A stretch of DNA of 57,317 nt from Salinilacustrithrix flava (GCA_024128875.1 JAMYFF010000014.1:1-57317); one strand, 5' to 3'; shown: positions 26,331 through 35,090, numbered from the stretch's first letter. Numbers and translations: made by a program. The notes: generated by a model not told the origin, from the sequence alone.

Positions 26331-27588
26331 GCTCGAGGAGCCGGGTGGCTTCTCGGGCGATGTTGCGTGCCGCGTTCACATCCCGATCGAGGACGAGTCC
26401 GCAGCGGGAGTCGTCGCAGACGTAGGTGCGCTCCCACAGGGCCAGCTTGGCTTTCACCAGCCCACATGCGGAGCACGTCTTCGACGACGGGTAGAAGCGA
26501 TCGGCGACGACCAGCGTGGTGCCGTGGTCGGTGGTCTTGTAGTCGAGCTGACGGCGCAGTTCACGCAGGGATGCGTCAGCGAGCGCACGGCCCAACCGGC
26601 GCTTGCGGTTGCTCATCCCGGCAAGGTTGAGGTCCTCGATCGCGACGATGGCGAACCCGCCGGCGAGGGTGTTCGTGAGGTGGTGGAGGCGCAGGGCCCG
26701 GGTCTTGGTGATCCGGCCATGCAGCCGTGCTCGACGATCCAGGAGCTTGCGGCGGTTCTTGGAGCCCTTCTCGCAGCGGGCGATGGCCCGGTCCAGGCGT
26801 CGTAGGCGGTGCAGTTGACCGTGGAGCACCTTTGGGTTGGCGACGTGTCCGTGCTCGTCGGTCAGCCCGGGCACCGGACGGGACAGGGTGGCCAGGTGCT
26901 TCACGCCCCCGTCGACGCCGATCGTCCCGCCGTGACGCTTGCGGGGCTTGACGGCGGGCTGGGCGTCGAGCTGGTAGCGAACCAGCACGCTGGCCTGCCA
27001 GCGCCCGCCGCGCTTGGCGATCGTCACCTTCTGGATCGTGGCCCGGCCCTGCTCGACGAGTCGGTACAGCCGCCGCATGGAGGTGGTCGTGTGCAGCCAG
27101 GCCAGCTCGGCGCGGCGGCGCTTCACGTCCGGGTCTGGTGTCGACTGGGGGAGCATGAGCCGGATGGCGTGGCGGTTCTCGTGGAGCCAGGACAGCTGGT
27201 GGTTGATCTCCACGAAGCTGACCGAGGGGACGGACTTGTCGCGCTTCTTGAACCGGGGGAACCCGACCCGGCGGCCCGTGCGTTCACCGGAGCGGGACTT
27301 GGACCAGTTCTCGAGTGCCTGGGCGGCGTCGACGATGCCGGAGCGGAAGGCGTGCATCGACACCTCCCGCCACCACGGCGCCACCTCGTCCTTCACGCTG
27401 TTCCACAGCGTCGACAGGCGCTTGGCTTTCCACGACACTGCCGGCGTCAGCTCGTCCTCCGGGACCCCGGCCTCACGCTCAGCCCGACGGGTCTCGAGGT
27501 TGGTCTTCACGGTGGCGAGGACCCAGTTGTACGCGAAGCGTCGAGCACCGCAGTACGACATGAGGAGCCGCTCCTCGGACGGCGCCAC
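26230..27588 (-). CDS. tnpB: TnpB (IS200/IS605 OrfB) RNA-guided nuclease, orphan
   Basis: A 452-residue TnpB with an intact RuvC site: D226 (GTIGVDGGVKHLATL), E318 (VAIEDLNLAGM) and D403 (LDRDVNAARNI). The zinc finger is C372/C375 with C391/C396. The N-terminus begins at APSEERLLMSYCGARRFAYN, about a dozen residues short of the usual first strand, and no in-frame ATG lies upstream, so the 5' end may be truncated or use GTG 27588. No tnpA is present. Only 41 bp separate it from divergent putA, leaving little room for a left end. TnpB proteins are RNA-guided DNA endonucleases that help retain their elements. Confidence 0.92.
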   Translation of the reverse strand: MAPSEERLLMSYCGARRFAYNWVLATVKTNLETRRAEREAGVPEDELTPAVSWKAKRLSTLWNSVKDEVAPWWREVSMHAFRSGIVDAAQALENWSKSRSGERTGRRVGFPRFKKRDKSVPSVSFVEINHQLSWLHENRHAIRLMLPQSTPDPDVKRRRAELAWLHTTTSMRRLYRLVEQGRATIQKVTIAKRGGRWQASVLVRYQLDAQPAVKPRKRHGGTIGVDGGVKHLATLSRPVPGLTDEHGHVANPKVLHGQLHRLRRLDRAIARCEKGSKNRRKLLDRRARLHGRITKTRALRLHHLTNTLAGGFAIVAIEDLNLAGMSNRKRRLGRALADASLRELRRQLDYKTTDHGTTLVVADRFYPSSKTCSACGLVKAKLALWERTYVCDDSRCGLVLDRDVNAARNIAREATRLLEHQESVAGLRPETRNAEPRPHKTMPAPAGMAAVA

Positions 27589-27629
27589 CTGACGAGCAGG
27601 CCCGCCCGGCGAGCGGGCACCATGGGAGC

Positions 27630-30600
27630 ATGGCCACGCTCGAGGAACCGGTGGACCGCGAGGCGGAGCGGGCGGACCCGGCGCTGCTGGCCGACGAGGC
27701 GGTCGACGTCGTCCTGCGCTGGCTCGACGCAGCGGCCGGCGCCGAGACGAGCGAGGACCGGCGCAGCGCCCGCCGGCTCCACCGCCTCGTCGACGACCCC
27801 GACGGGGTGGCCTTCACCATGCGCTTCGTCGACCGGGTGATCCGGCCGGACGACCAGCGCGTCGCCGCCCACCAGCTCCACGCCCTCGCGGGCGGGCGCT
27901 CGTCGTTGCCCCGCTTCCTCTCCCCCATCGACCGCGTCCTGCTGCGGGCCGGGGCGAACCTGGCCCCGGCCCTCCCCCGACTGGTGATGCCCCTGGCCCG
28001 GCGGCGCATGCGCCAGATCGTCGGACACCTCGTGGTCGACGCCCACGGCGCGGCCATGGACCGCCACCTCGGCGCCCGCCGGGCCGAGGGCTTCGATCTC
28101 AACGTGAACCTGCTGGGCGAGGCCGTGCTCGGTGAGCGCGAGGCGGCCCGCCGGCTGCAGGCCACCATCGACCTCCTCGGCGACGAGCACGTGGACTACG
28201 TGTCCGTGAAGATCTCCGGGGTCGCGTCGCAGCTCCAGCACTGGGCGTGGGACGACAGCCTCGACCGCGTCGCCGAGCGGCTCCGCACGATCCTGCGGGC
28301 AGCCCAGGCACGGGGCACGTTCGTGAACCTCGACATGGAGGAGTACCACGACCTCGAGCTCACGATGGCCGCGTTCCGCCGCGTGCTCGACGAGGACGAG
28401 TTCCTCGGCGCCGAGGCCGGGATCGTGCTGCAGGCCTACCTTCCCGATGCCTTCGACGCCCTCGGTCGTCTGGTGGCGTGGGCGGGCGACCGCCAGGACC
28501 GCGGCGGCGCGGACATCAAGATCCGCCTGGTCAAGGGCGCCAACCTGGCCATGGAGCAGGTCGACGCGGCCATGCACGGCTGGGACCCGGCGCCCCACCC
28601 GACCAAGGCCGACACCGACGCCGGCTACAAGCGCTGCCTCGACTGGGTGCTGGAGCCGGACCGGCTCCGGGCCGTGCGCATCGGCGTCGGCAGCCACAAC
28701 CTCTTCGACGTGGCCTGGGCCGCGCTGCTCGCCGAACGGCGCGGCGTCGCCGACCGGGTCGGCATCGAGATGCTCGAGGGCATGGCCCCGTCGCAGGCCC
28801 GAGTGATCCGCGACGAGCTGCGCTCGCTGCTGCTGTACACGCCGGTCGTCGACCCCGACGACTTCGACGTGGCCATCTCCTACCTCTTCCGGCGCCTGGA
28901 GGAGAACGCCGCGGTGGGCAACTTCATGCGGGCGCTCGGCGATCTCGAACCGGGCTCGGCGTCCTTCGTGGAGCAAGCAGCGGCGTTCCGCCGCGCCGTC
29001 GCCCGCCGTGGGGACGTCTCCACCACCCCCCGTCGCACGCTGGACCGTTCCCAGCCACCCGAGCCCGTCGGCCTGGGGCCCTTCGAGAACGAGCCGGAGT
29101 CCGACCCCGCCGTGGCCGGCACCCGGGACTGGGCCCTCGAGCACCTCGCCCGCCACCCCGAGCCGGTCCGTGCCCCGCTGACCACCGAGGCGAGCGCCGT
29201 CGACGAGATGATCGGGCGGGCTCGCCGGGCCCAGGCCGAGTGGTGGGCCCGCCCCGCCGAGGAGCGTCGTGGCGTCCTGCGCGCCGTGGCCGACGAGATG
29301 GCCCGCCGGCGCGGTGACCTGCTCACGGTGATGGCCCACGAGGGCTGCAAGACCGTGGGCCAGGCGGACCCGGAGATCTGCGAGGCCATCGACTTCGCGC
29401 GCTACTACGCCGACCGCAGCGACCTCGCCGACCCGACCGGCCTCCGACGCGAGCACGCCCGCTTCGAACCCCTCGGCGTGGTGGCCGTGGTGCCGCCGTG
29501 GAACTTCCCCGTCGCCATCCCCGCCGGCGGCATGCTGGCCGCGCTGGCCGCGGGCAACGCCGTGCTGGCCAAGCCGGCGCCGGAGGTGCCCCGCTGCAGC
29601 GAGCTGGTGGTGGAGATCGCGCACGACGCCGGCGTGCCCGCCGACCTGCTGCAGTACGTCCGGGTGCCCGAGGACGACGTGGGCCGCCACCTGCTCACCT
29701 CGGTCGACGCGGTCATCCTCACCGGTGGCACCGACACGGCCGACCTGTTCCGCTCCTGGGACCCGGGTCTGCGCCTGTTCGCCGAGACATCGGGCAAGAA
29801 CGCCATCGTCATCACCCCGAACGCGGACCTGGACCTCGCCGTCGCCGACCTGGTCGCCTCCGCGTTCGGCCACGCGGGCCAGAAGTGCTCGGCGGCCAGC
29901 CTGGCGATCTGCGTCGGCGAGGTGCACGACAGCCCGCGCTTCCGTCGCCAGCTCGTCGATGCGGTGGAGAGCCTCGACGTCGGGCCTGCCCACCACCCGA
30001 CGACCACGATGGGGCCGCTGATCGGCGAGCCGAACCCGAGGCTCGCCCGCGCGTTCACCACGCTCGACGCAGGTGAGGAGTGGCTGGTCGAACCCCGACC
30101 GCTGGACGAGACCGGCGAGCTCTGGTCGCCCGGCGTCCGCACCGGCGTGCGGCCGGGATCCTGGTTCCACCAGACGGAGTGCTTCGGGCCGGTGCTCGGG
30201 CTGATCCGGGCCGAGGACCTCGACGATGCGATCGCCATCCAGAACGACTCCGCCTTCGGCCTCACCGGCGGCCTGCACTCCCTCGACCCGGCCGAGGTGG
30301 AGCACTGGTCCGAGCGCGTCGAGGTCGGGAACGCCTACGTGAACCGCGGCATCACCGGCGCCATCGTGCGGCGCCAGCCCTTCGGCGGCTGGAAGGGATC
30401 CAGCGTCGGACCCGGCGCCAAGGCCGGCGGGCCGGGCTACGTGGTGCAGCTCGGCACCTGGCACCCCACCGGCCCGCTCGACCCGGACGTGTGGGCGCGC
30501 AGCGACGCCGACTGGTGGCGCACCGTCCACGGCGTCGACCACGACCCCACGGGGCTCTTCTGCGAGTCCAACGTGCTGCGCTACCGCCCCCTCCCCCGGG

Positions 30601-30935
30601 TCGGGCTGCGCATCGGCGCAGGCGCCGACGACACCGCCGTCGAACGGGTGCGGCACGCGGCAGCGACGTGCGGGGTGCCGCTCCTCGAGTCACACCACGA
30701 CGACGAGGGCGACAGTGCCTTCGCGGCGCGGCTCGCCGCCCTCGACGTCGAGCGGGTGCGCGTCGTCGGCTCGACGACCGAGGAGGTCCGGCGGGCGGCG
30801 ATCGAGGCGCGGGTCCACCTCGCCGAGGATCCGGTCACGAACGACGGCGGCGTCGAGCTGCGCCACCACCTGCGTGAGCAGGCCGTGACCCGCACCCTCC
30901 ACCGCTTCGGGAACCTCGTCCAGGCCGAGACCTGA
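27630..30935 (+). CDS. putA: Bifunctional proline dehydrogenase / glutamate-semialdehyde dehydrogenase
   Basis: A 1101-residue PutA-type enzyme oxidising proline to glutamate in two steps with FAD and NAD+. Residues about 80-430 are the proline dehydrogenase barrel (KISGVASQLQ, FVNLDMEEYHDLELTM, IRLVKGANLAMEQ, VGSHN). Residues about 520-970 are the aldehyde dehydrogenase, with VVPPWNFPVAIPAGG, general base E719 in FAETSGKNAIV and nucleophile C753 in GHAGQKCSAAS. A C-terminal tail of about 130 residues is poorly conserved. No ribbon-helix-helix DNA-binding domain is present, so it is not an autoregulator. The ATG at 27630 is only 41 bp from tnpB, so its promoter must lie at or within the insertion. 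Confidence 0.95.
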   Translation: MATLEEPVDREAERADPALLADEAVDVVLRWLDAAAGAETSEDRRSARRLHRLVDDPDGVAFTMRFVDRVIRPDDQRVAAHQLHALAGGRSSLPRFLSPIDRVLLRAGANLAPALPRLVMPLARRRMRQIVGHLVVDAHGAAMDRHLGARRAEGFDLNVNLLGEAVLGEREAARRLQATIDLLGDEHVDYVSVKISGVASQLQHWAWDDSLDRVAERLRTILRAAQARGTFVNLDMEEYHDLELTMAAFRRVLDEDEFLGAEAGIVLQAYLPDAFDALGRLVAWAGDRQDRGGADIKIRLVKGANLAMEQVDAAMHGWDPAPHPTKADTDAGYKRCLDWVLEPDRLRAVRIGVGSHNLFDVAWAALLAERRGVADRVGIEMLEGMAPSQARVIRDELRSLLLYTPVVDPDDFDVAISYLFRRLEENAAVGNFMRALGDLEPGSASFVEQAAAFRRAVARRGDVSTTPRRTLDRSQPPEPVGLGPFENEPESDPAVAGTRDWALEHLARHPEPVRAPLTTEASAVDEMIGRARRAQAEWWARPAEERRGVLRAVADEMARRRGDLLTVMAHEGCKTVGQADPEICEAIDFARYYADRSDLADPTGLRREHARFEPLGVVAVVPPWNFPVAIPAGGMLAALAAGNAVLAKPAPEVPRCSELVVEIAHDAGVPADLLQYVRVPEDDVGRHLLTSVDAVILTGGTDTADLFRSWDPGLRLFAETSGKNAIVITPNADLDLAVADLVASAFGHAGQKCSAASLAICVGEVHDSPRFRRQLVDAVESLDVGPAHHPTTTMGPLIGEPNPRLARAFTTLDAGEEWLVEPRPLDETGELWSPGVRTGVRPGSWFHQTECFGPVLGLIRAEDLDDAIAIQNDSAFGLTGGLHSLDPAEVEHWSERVEVGNAYVNRGITGAIVRRQPFGGWKGSSVGPGAKAGGPGYVVQLGTWHPTGPLDPDVWARSDADWWRTVHGVDHDPTGLFCESNVLRYRPLPRVGLRIGAGADDTAVERVRHAAATCGVPLLESHHDDEGDSAFAARLAALDVERVRVVGSTTEEVRRAAIEARVHLAEDPVTNDGGVELRHHLREQAVTRTLHRFGNLVQAET

Positions 30936-30959
30936 CCGGGGACCCGATCCAGGGCCCGG

Positions 30960-31541
30960 TCAGGCGACGAGCACGCCGCCGACCACCAGGAGCACGACCC
31001 CGCTGACCCGGGTGACGGTCCGGCGTGGACCGTCACCCATCCGCCGGGCCATGGATCCGGCGGCCATGGCGAGGCCGCTGTGCCAGAACGCCGAGGCGAG
31101 GACGAGACCGGCGCCGAAGGCCACGAGCGCGGCCGGCGACCGCAGCGACGACGGCAGGGCGAGGGCCACGCCGGCCCAGGCCACGAGCGAGAGCGGGTTC
31201 ACGATCGTCATGAGCGCGAGCGTTCGGGTCGGACGGCGGATGCCGGCCACGGCGGCCCGGGCCCGGTCGGTGGCCACGATTGTCGAGACGGCCAGGGCGA
31301 CCAGGGCGAGGCCCATCACGACCTCGAAGCCGCGGACGATCCCCCCGTCGAGGGACGACAGGAAGCCGGCGCTCCCGAGGGCGACCGGCATCGTGAGGGC
31401 ATCGGCGAGCACCACGCCGCCGGCGCCGGCCAGCGCGACGCGGCGCCCGCGCTCGGCGCCGAGCCCGAACAGGGTCAGTGCGACCGGACCGATGGGGGCG
31501 ACCAGGGCGAGCCCGGTGACGAAGCCGATGAGGAGGATCAT
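30960..31541 (-). CDS. LysE family amino-acid exporter
   Basis: A 193-residue membrane protein with about six helices. The LysE/RhtB signature is at the start (FVTGLALVAPIGPVALTLF), and the internal LMTIVNPLSLVAWAGVAL carries the family's NP motif. It should export basic or other amino acids or related compounds. ATG 31541 places the signature at the usual distance from the N-terminus; the longer frame to 31601 would add a non-hydrophobic tail. It is divergent from an Lrp/AsnC regulator, the classic LysE-LysG-like pairing, suggesting control by the amino acid level. Confidence 0.88.
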   Translation of the reverse strand: MILLIGFVTGLALVAPIGPVALTLFGLGAERGRRVALAGAGGVVLADALTMPVALGSAGFLSSLDGGIVRGFEVVMGLALVALAVSTIVATDRARAAVAGIRRPTRTLALMTIVNPLSLVAWAGVALALPSSLRSPAALVAFGAGLVLASAFWHSGLAMAAGSMARRMGDGPRRTVTRVSGVVLLVVGGVLVA

Positions 31542-31610
31542 GACCGCCAGGATGGCGGCAGTTCCGGTGCAATGGCTGCCGAACCTGCTGCCCTGAGCCA
31601 CATGAGCCCG

Positions 31611-31616
31611 TAGGAT
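31611..31616 (+). promoter_or_regulatory. Putative -10 (TAGGAT) of the Lrp/AsnC gene
   Basis: TAGGAT lies 8 nt before ATG 31625, consistent with a leaderless or near-leaderless transcript. The 83-nt divergent region with lysE would also hold the regulator's binding site; no clear palindrome was seen. Confidence 0.4.
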
Positions 31617-31624
31617 CTACGGTC

Positions 31625-32071
31625 ATGGACGCTATCGACCGGAAGATCATCAGCCTGCTCGTGGAGGATGGTCGCCTGTCGGTGACCGAGCTCGCCGATG
31701 CCGTGCACCTGAGCCTGTCGGCGGCGTCCCAGCGCCTGCGTCGCCTCCGGGAATCGGGGGCCATCGACCGGTTCACCATCCGGCTCGACAGCGAGGCGGT
31801 CGGACGCCCGATCGATGCGCTCGTGGACCTGCAGCTGACCCCCGGCGCCCCGTGGTCGGGCATCGACGACGCCTTGCGCAACGATCCCGAGGTCGTGGAC
31901 GCCGTCCACGTCACCGGCGGCTTCGACTACCAGATCCGGGTCCGGACCCGGACCATCGCCGAGCTCGACCAGCTGCTGCAGAACTTCAAGGAGCACCTGG
32001 GCGTGCGCGAGACCTCGACGCGCGTCGTGCTGCACACGGTCGAGGGCTTCCCCCGCGAGCCGGCGGTCTGA
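31625..32071 (+). CDS. Lrp/AsnC family transcriptional regulator
   Basis: A 148-residue regulator. The N-terminal winged helix-turn-helix (IDRKIISLLVEDGRLSVTEL then HLSLSAASQRLRRLRESGAI) is followed by the RAM ligand-binding domain (DAVHVTGGFDYQIRVRTRT and the NFKEHLGVRETSTRVVLHTV region). Such proteins sense amino acids and usually control a neighbouring transporter, here the divergent LysE exporter. Length is standard. A TetR gene follows 46 nt downstream on the same strand but appears to have its own promoter. Confidence 0.92.
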   Translation: MDAIDRKIISLLVEDGRLSVTELADAVHLSLSAASQRLRRLRESGAIDRFTIRLDSEAVGRPIDALVDLQLTPGAPWSGIDDALRNDPEVVDAVHVTGGFDYQIRVRTRTIAELDQLLQNFKEHLGVRETSTRVVLHTVEGFPREPAV

Positions 32072-32081
32072 GCACGATCAA

Positions 32082-32110
32082 CTGGCAACGGGCGTGACCA
32101 GCAGTAGCAT
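32082..32110 (+). promoter_or_regulatory. Putative sigma-70 promoter of the TetR gene
   Basis: CTGGCA (32082-32087) and TAGCAT (32105-32110) are separated by 17 nt, and the GTG start at 32118 follows 7 nt later. This spacing decides the GTG at 32118 over the one at 32094, which lies inside the promoter. Confidence 0.45.
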
Positions 32111-32117
32111 CCGGAGG

Positions 32118-32768
32118 GTGTCGAACGAGCCGACCACCCGTACGCCGTCGCGCTGGAACGGCCTGTCGACCGAGGAGCGCCAGCGCGAGCGGCGCAACCT
32201 CCTCATCGAGGCCGCGTTCGAGCTGCTGGCGAACGAGGGCATGTCCGGCACGACCGTGCGCGCGGTCTGCGCCCACGCCCGCCTGAACCCCCGCTACTTC
32301 TACGAGAGCTTCACCGACCTCGACGAGCTCCTCGTCGCCGTCTACGACGACGTCTTCCGCCAGCTCAAGCGTCGCTCCGCCGATGCCGTCAACGCCGCCG
32401 AGGACGACGCCGCAGCGATGCGGGCCTCGGTGGCGGCGACCGTGCACTTCATCGCCGAGGACCCGCGCCGGGGCCGGATCCTCTACAGCGAGGCGCTCGG
32501 CAACGAGGCCCTGAACCTGCGGCGGGTCCGGGCCGGCGCCACGCTCGTCGAGCTCGTGCTGCAGGACAACTCCCGCCGGGACGTCGGCGCCCAGGACGAG
32601 CGCATCGGGCGGCTCGGCGCGTCCGTGCTCGTGGGCGGGTTCTCCGAGCTGCTCCTGGCGTGGATCGGTGGCCGCCTGGAGCTCACGGCCGAGGAGCTCA
32701 TCGACGACGCCACCGAGGTCTTCCTCGCCGTGTGGGACGCCACCCGCCGGCTGCACGCTGCCGACTGA
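32118..32768 (+). CDS. TetR family transcriptional regulator
   Basis: A 216-residue TetR-type repressor. The DNA-binding domain spans about residues 20-70 (RRNLLIEAAFELLANEGMSG, TTVRAVCAHARLNPRYFYES). The all-helical ligand domain follows, with a cysteine-free core and the typical dimer helices near the end (LLLAWIGGRLELTAEELIDD). The likely targets are itself and the convergent AhpD-like/SCO6745 genes 8 nt downstream on the other strand, but that is positional inference. The ligand is unknown. Confidence 0.88.
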   Translation: MSNEPTTRTPSRWNGLSTEERQRERRNLLIEAAFELLANEGMSGTTVRAVCAHARLNPRYFYESFTDLDELLVAVYDDVFRQLKRRSADAVNAAEDDAAAMRASVAATVHFIAEDPRRGRILYSEALGNEALNLRRVRAGATLVELVLQDNSRRDVGAQDERIGRLGASVLVGGFSELLLAWIGGRLELTAEELIDDATEVFLAVWDATRRLHAAD

Positions 32769-32775
32769 GGCCTCC

Positions 32776-33426
32776 TCAGCGCTCCCTCGGCGCCATGGGC
32801 ACGATCGTGTCCTCGGCGCCGGGCACGCGCACCTCGACGACGGGCTCGTCCACGTCGTCCAGCTCGGTCCGCAGCGCGCGCGACATCACCGCGTGCTGGA
32901 AGTACAGCGTGGTGATGTAGGTCAGCTCCAGGAGCTCGACGTCGGACAGGTGCCGGTGCAGGGCCTCGAAGAGCGCGTCCGGCACCCGTCCGTGCTGCAG
33001 GACGAGGCAGTCGGTGTAGGCGAGCACCAGGCGCTCGACCTCCTCGAAGCAGTCGGCGGCGGGCCAGTGGGCCACCGCGGCGATCCGCTCCTCGGACACG
33101 CCGAGGCCGCGCAGCGACTTGCAGTGCTGGGAGAACACGAAGCGGCTGCCGGCGCCGTACCCGGCTCGGGCCTGGCCGAGCTCGCGCAGCACGGGGTCGA
33201 GCTGCCGTTCGGGGCTCTGGTAGAGGCCGAAGCCCTGCACGGCGTGCTGGAGGATGTCCGGCGAGCCGGCCCACACCGTCCACCAGTCCCCCGGCGTCCC
33301 GGTGGCGGTGCCCGGTTCGGCGACCGGGTCCCGGTCGCCGAACATCAGCCGATACATGGCCGGCACGATGCCGGGGCCTCCCTCGGCCGTGGCCTCGGCG
33401 CGGTCCACCTGGCGCAGGCGGGGCAT
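32776..33426 (-). CDS. Carboxymuconolactone decarboxylase / AhpD-like family protein
   Basis: A 216-residue helical protein of the CMD/AhpD-like fold (GLYQSPERQLDPVLRELGQA, then GSRFVFSQHCKSLRGLG). The usual CxxC peroxidatic pair is not visible: only C103-like and later single cysteines occur (HCKSLRG, ADCFEEV, TDCLVLQ). It is therefore probably not a classical alkylhydroperoxidase. The start at 33426 is fixed by GAGGGAG placed 6 nt upstream; an ATG at 33432 would abut that site. It lies 50 nt downstream of the SCO6745-family gene on the same strand and probably shares its transcript. Confidence 0.72.
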   Translation of the reverse strand: MPRLRQVDRAEATAEGGPGIVPAMYRLMFGDRDPVAEPGTATGTPGDWWTVWAGSPDILQHAVQGFGLYQSPERQLDPVLRELGQARAGYGAGSRFVFSQHCKSLRGLGVSEERIAAVAHWPAADCFEEVERLVLAYTDCLVLQHGRVPDALFEALHRHLSDVELLELTYITTLYFQHAVMSRALRTELDDVDEPVVEVRVPGAEDTIVPMAPRER

Positions 33427-33476
33427 GTGCATCTCCCTCGTCAGAACCGGCAGTGCGTCCGCCGCAGGACCCGGGT

Positions 33477-34373
33477 TCAGGTTGCTGCGTCGGCCAGGTC
33501 GTGGGGACCGGAGGCCGGGTAGCCACGAGCGTCGCGCACCGAGGCGCCCCACCGCCCGAGGATGGAGGTGAGGGCATCGACGTCGTCGCCGAGCGCCTCG
33601 ACGATCGGACGGCAGCCCCGGTCGGTGACGACCTCGATCTCCTCGCGGAAGGCGCGCCCGTCGTCGGTGAGCTGGTGGTCGGTGAGGAGCCCACGCGCCT
33701 CGAGCGCGGCCTCGGCGGCGTCGTACTGCTCGTCGCTCCACATCCGGGTGCGCGAGTACGACCGGGCCGGCAGACCCCAGTACAGCTCGCTGAGCACCCC
33801 GATCTGGCAGGCATCGAGCTCGACCGAGGTCCAGGCGGCGGTGTGGGCGTCGCCCCGGTACTCGCGCAGGCGATCGGCGAGGCGCCAGCAGTCGGCGAGC
33901 GGGTCGTCGAAGCGGACGAGCGCGGCGAGCCCCGCGTACAGCGGCTTGCCGTAGGGCTCGAGGTCCGCGTTCGCCCGCTCCAGCAGCGTCCGCGCCTCGT
34001 CGACGCCGTCGGGCCGGTCGCCGAGCACCCGTCGCAGCTGGGCCACGGCGCCGTCGTCGCGGGCCTGGCAGATGGTCGGCGCGTCGGTCTTGGCCCACCC
34101 GCGCTCGACGATGCGCTCGACCATGGCGTGGTTGAAGACCCCGAAGGCAGCGGCGATGACCGAGCCGGGCACCTGGCCCATGACCGAGCCCCGGCTGCAG
34201 AAGTACGACTCCATCTCGGGACCGGCGACGCCATTGAAGTCCCCGGGGCTTGGCCCGAACCCGAGGGCCTCGTAGTTCGCGTGGCACTCCGGCGAGAAGT
34301 ACACCTGCCCGGCCACCGGCTCGATTGCGGCGGCGAGCCCCCTCGCCCGGCGTGTCAGCTGCTGGTCGTCCAC
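33477..34373 (-). CDS. SCO6745 family protein
   Basis: A 298-residue cytosolic, mainly helical protein of the actinobacterial SCO6745 family, whose function is unknown. Family marks are the VYFSPECHANYEALG start, SYFCSRGSVMGQVPGSVIAA, AFGVFNHAMVE, and the LREYRGDAHTAAWTSVELD block (LREHRGDGH in relatives). The C-terminal part has a winged-helix look (AAEALEARGLLTDHQLTDDG). GTG 34373 is chosen because the family start follows directly; the frame continues to 34418 with low-quality sequence. Conserved His/Asp/Arg suggest enzymatic activity, but none is proven. Confidence 0.8.
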   Translation of the reverse strand: MDDQQLTRRARGLAAAIEPVAGQVYFSPECHANYEALGFGPSPGDFNGVAGPEMESYFCSRGSVMGQVPGSVIAAAFGVFNHAMVERIVERGWAKTDAPTICQARDDGAVAQLRRVLGDRPDGVDEARTLLERANADLEPYGKPLYAGLAALVRFDDPLADCWRLADRLREYRGDAHTAAWTSVELDACQIGVLSELYWGLPARSYSRTRMWSDEQYDAAEAALEARGLLTDHQLTDDGRAFREEIEVVTDRGCRPIVEALGDDVDALTSILGRWGASVRDARGYPASGPHDLADAAT

Positions 34374-34488
34374 GGTGCACCTCGAGAGTTGGCTACAGGA
34401 GTTGCCAGTCTCTAGCACGGAACGGACGCCGGCCGATGCGTAGCATCGGCGACGAACCCGGAGGCCGCCCAGCGGCCGAGGGTTCGCG

Positions 34489-34561
34489 TGGGGCGGGTGG
34501 GGATCGAACCCACGACCAAGGCATTATGAGTGCCGCGCTCTGACCACTGAGCTACCGCCCC
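34489..34561 (-). tRNA. tRNA with CAU anticodon (Met, or Ile2)
   Basis: A 73-nt cloverleaf. Acceptor GGGGCGG/CCGCCCC with A discriminator, D-arm GCTCAGTGGTCAGAGC, anticodon loop CTCATAA (CAU), and T-arm GTGGGTTCGATCCCCAC. The first pair of the anticodon stem is a C-U mismatch (CGGCA/TGCCT). A CAU anticodon reads AUG in elongator Met, or AUA after lysidine modification (Ile2). The initiator type is excluded because the anticodon stem lacks three G-C pairs beside the loop. I favour elongator Met. Confidence 0.85.
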
Positions 34562-34571
34562 GAGGCGAGCG

Positions 34572-34577
34572 ACGGTA
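34572..34577 (-). promoter_or_regulatory. -10 hexamer TACCGT of the CAU tRNA
   Basis: TACCGT on the minus strand, 10 nt before the tRNA 5' end; identical to the hexamer before tRNA-Val. Confidence 0.55.
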
Positions 34578-34586
34578 GCCCGGCGC

Positions 34587-34946
34587 TCACCCTCCGAGCG
34601 CGAGGCCCAGCGCCAGCAGGTTGTTGAACACGACCAGGCCGTAGATCGCCGACATGATGTTGATGCCGGTCTGCTTCTCGTACAGGACGTAGACCACGGC
34701 GAGCTTCACGACCAGCAGGGCGATCATGGCGAGCTGGAGGCCACCGTGGTGGATCATCTGGGCCACGACCGGGTTGCCCTCGGCCTTGGTCGAGAAGTTG
34801 GCGAGGATCACCCAGGTGGTGGCCACGTCGGCGACCTGCAGGCCGGCGAGGAGCTGGTACCTGCCGGCGGCCCGCTCGACGGGCGGCGCGGCCGATGAGG
34901 CGAGGCGGGCGGACGGGGAGGCGACGGTCGGGGATGCGCTGGCCAT
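34587..34946 (-). CDS. Small membrane protein, DUF5658-like
   Basis: Encodes 119 residues. A disordered Ala/Ser/Pro-rich N-terminus of about 30 residues precedes three hydrophobic segments. ADVATTWVIL followed by EGNPVVAQMI resembles the 'D..TT....EaNP' motif of DUF5658 proteins, which are small membrane proteins of unknown role. The last helices are LQLAMIALLVVKLAVVYVLY and SAIYGLVVFNNLLALGLALG. GGAGG lies about 6 nt ahead of ATG 34946. It is a single-gene unit between the tRNA and the metalloprotease terminators. Confidence 0.72.
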   Translation of the reverse strand: MASASPTVASPSARLASSAAPPVERAAGRYQLLAGLQVADVATTWVILANFSTKAEGNPVVAQMIHHGGLQLAMIALLVVKLAVVYVLYEKQTGINIMSAIYGLVVFNNLLALGLALGG

Positions 34947-35048
34947 GGGTCCTCCCTACCGATGGCACGCCCCCGTCACCGGTCAGGAACCGGCGAACTC
35001 ACCTCAAATCGGACCGACCTGGGCTCGGAGCGCCGGCGAAGGGCCTCC

Positions 35049-35069
35049 GTCCGCGCCATGCGCGCGGAC
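35049..35069. terminator. GC hairpin in the 34947-35118 intergenic region
   Basis: A perfect 8-bp stem GTCCGCGC/GCGCGGAC with a 5-nt loop. It lies 50 nt downstream of the metalloprotease stop (minus strand) and may be a second terminator. Confidence 0.4.
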
Positions 35070-35090
35070 CGCGACACGCGTCGTGGGATT

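Noticed and set aside
27507..30656. 1049-codon minus-strand frame opposite putA
   Set aside because: Same reason: PutA has all catalytic residues, and the antisense product has no recognisable fold.
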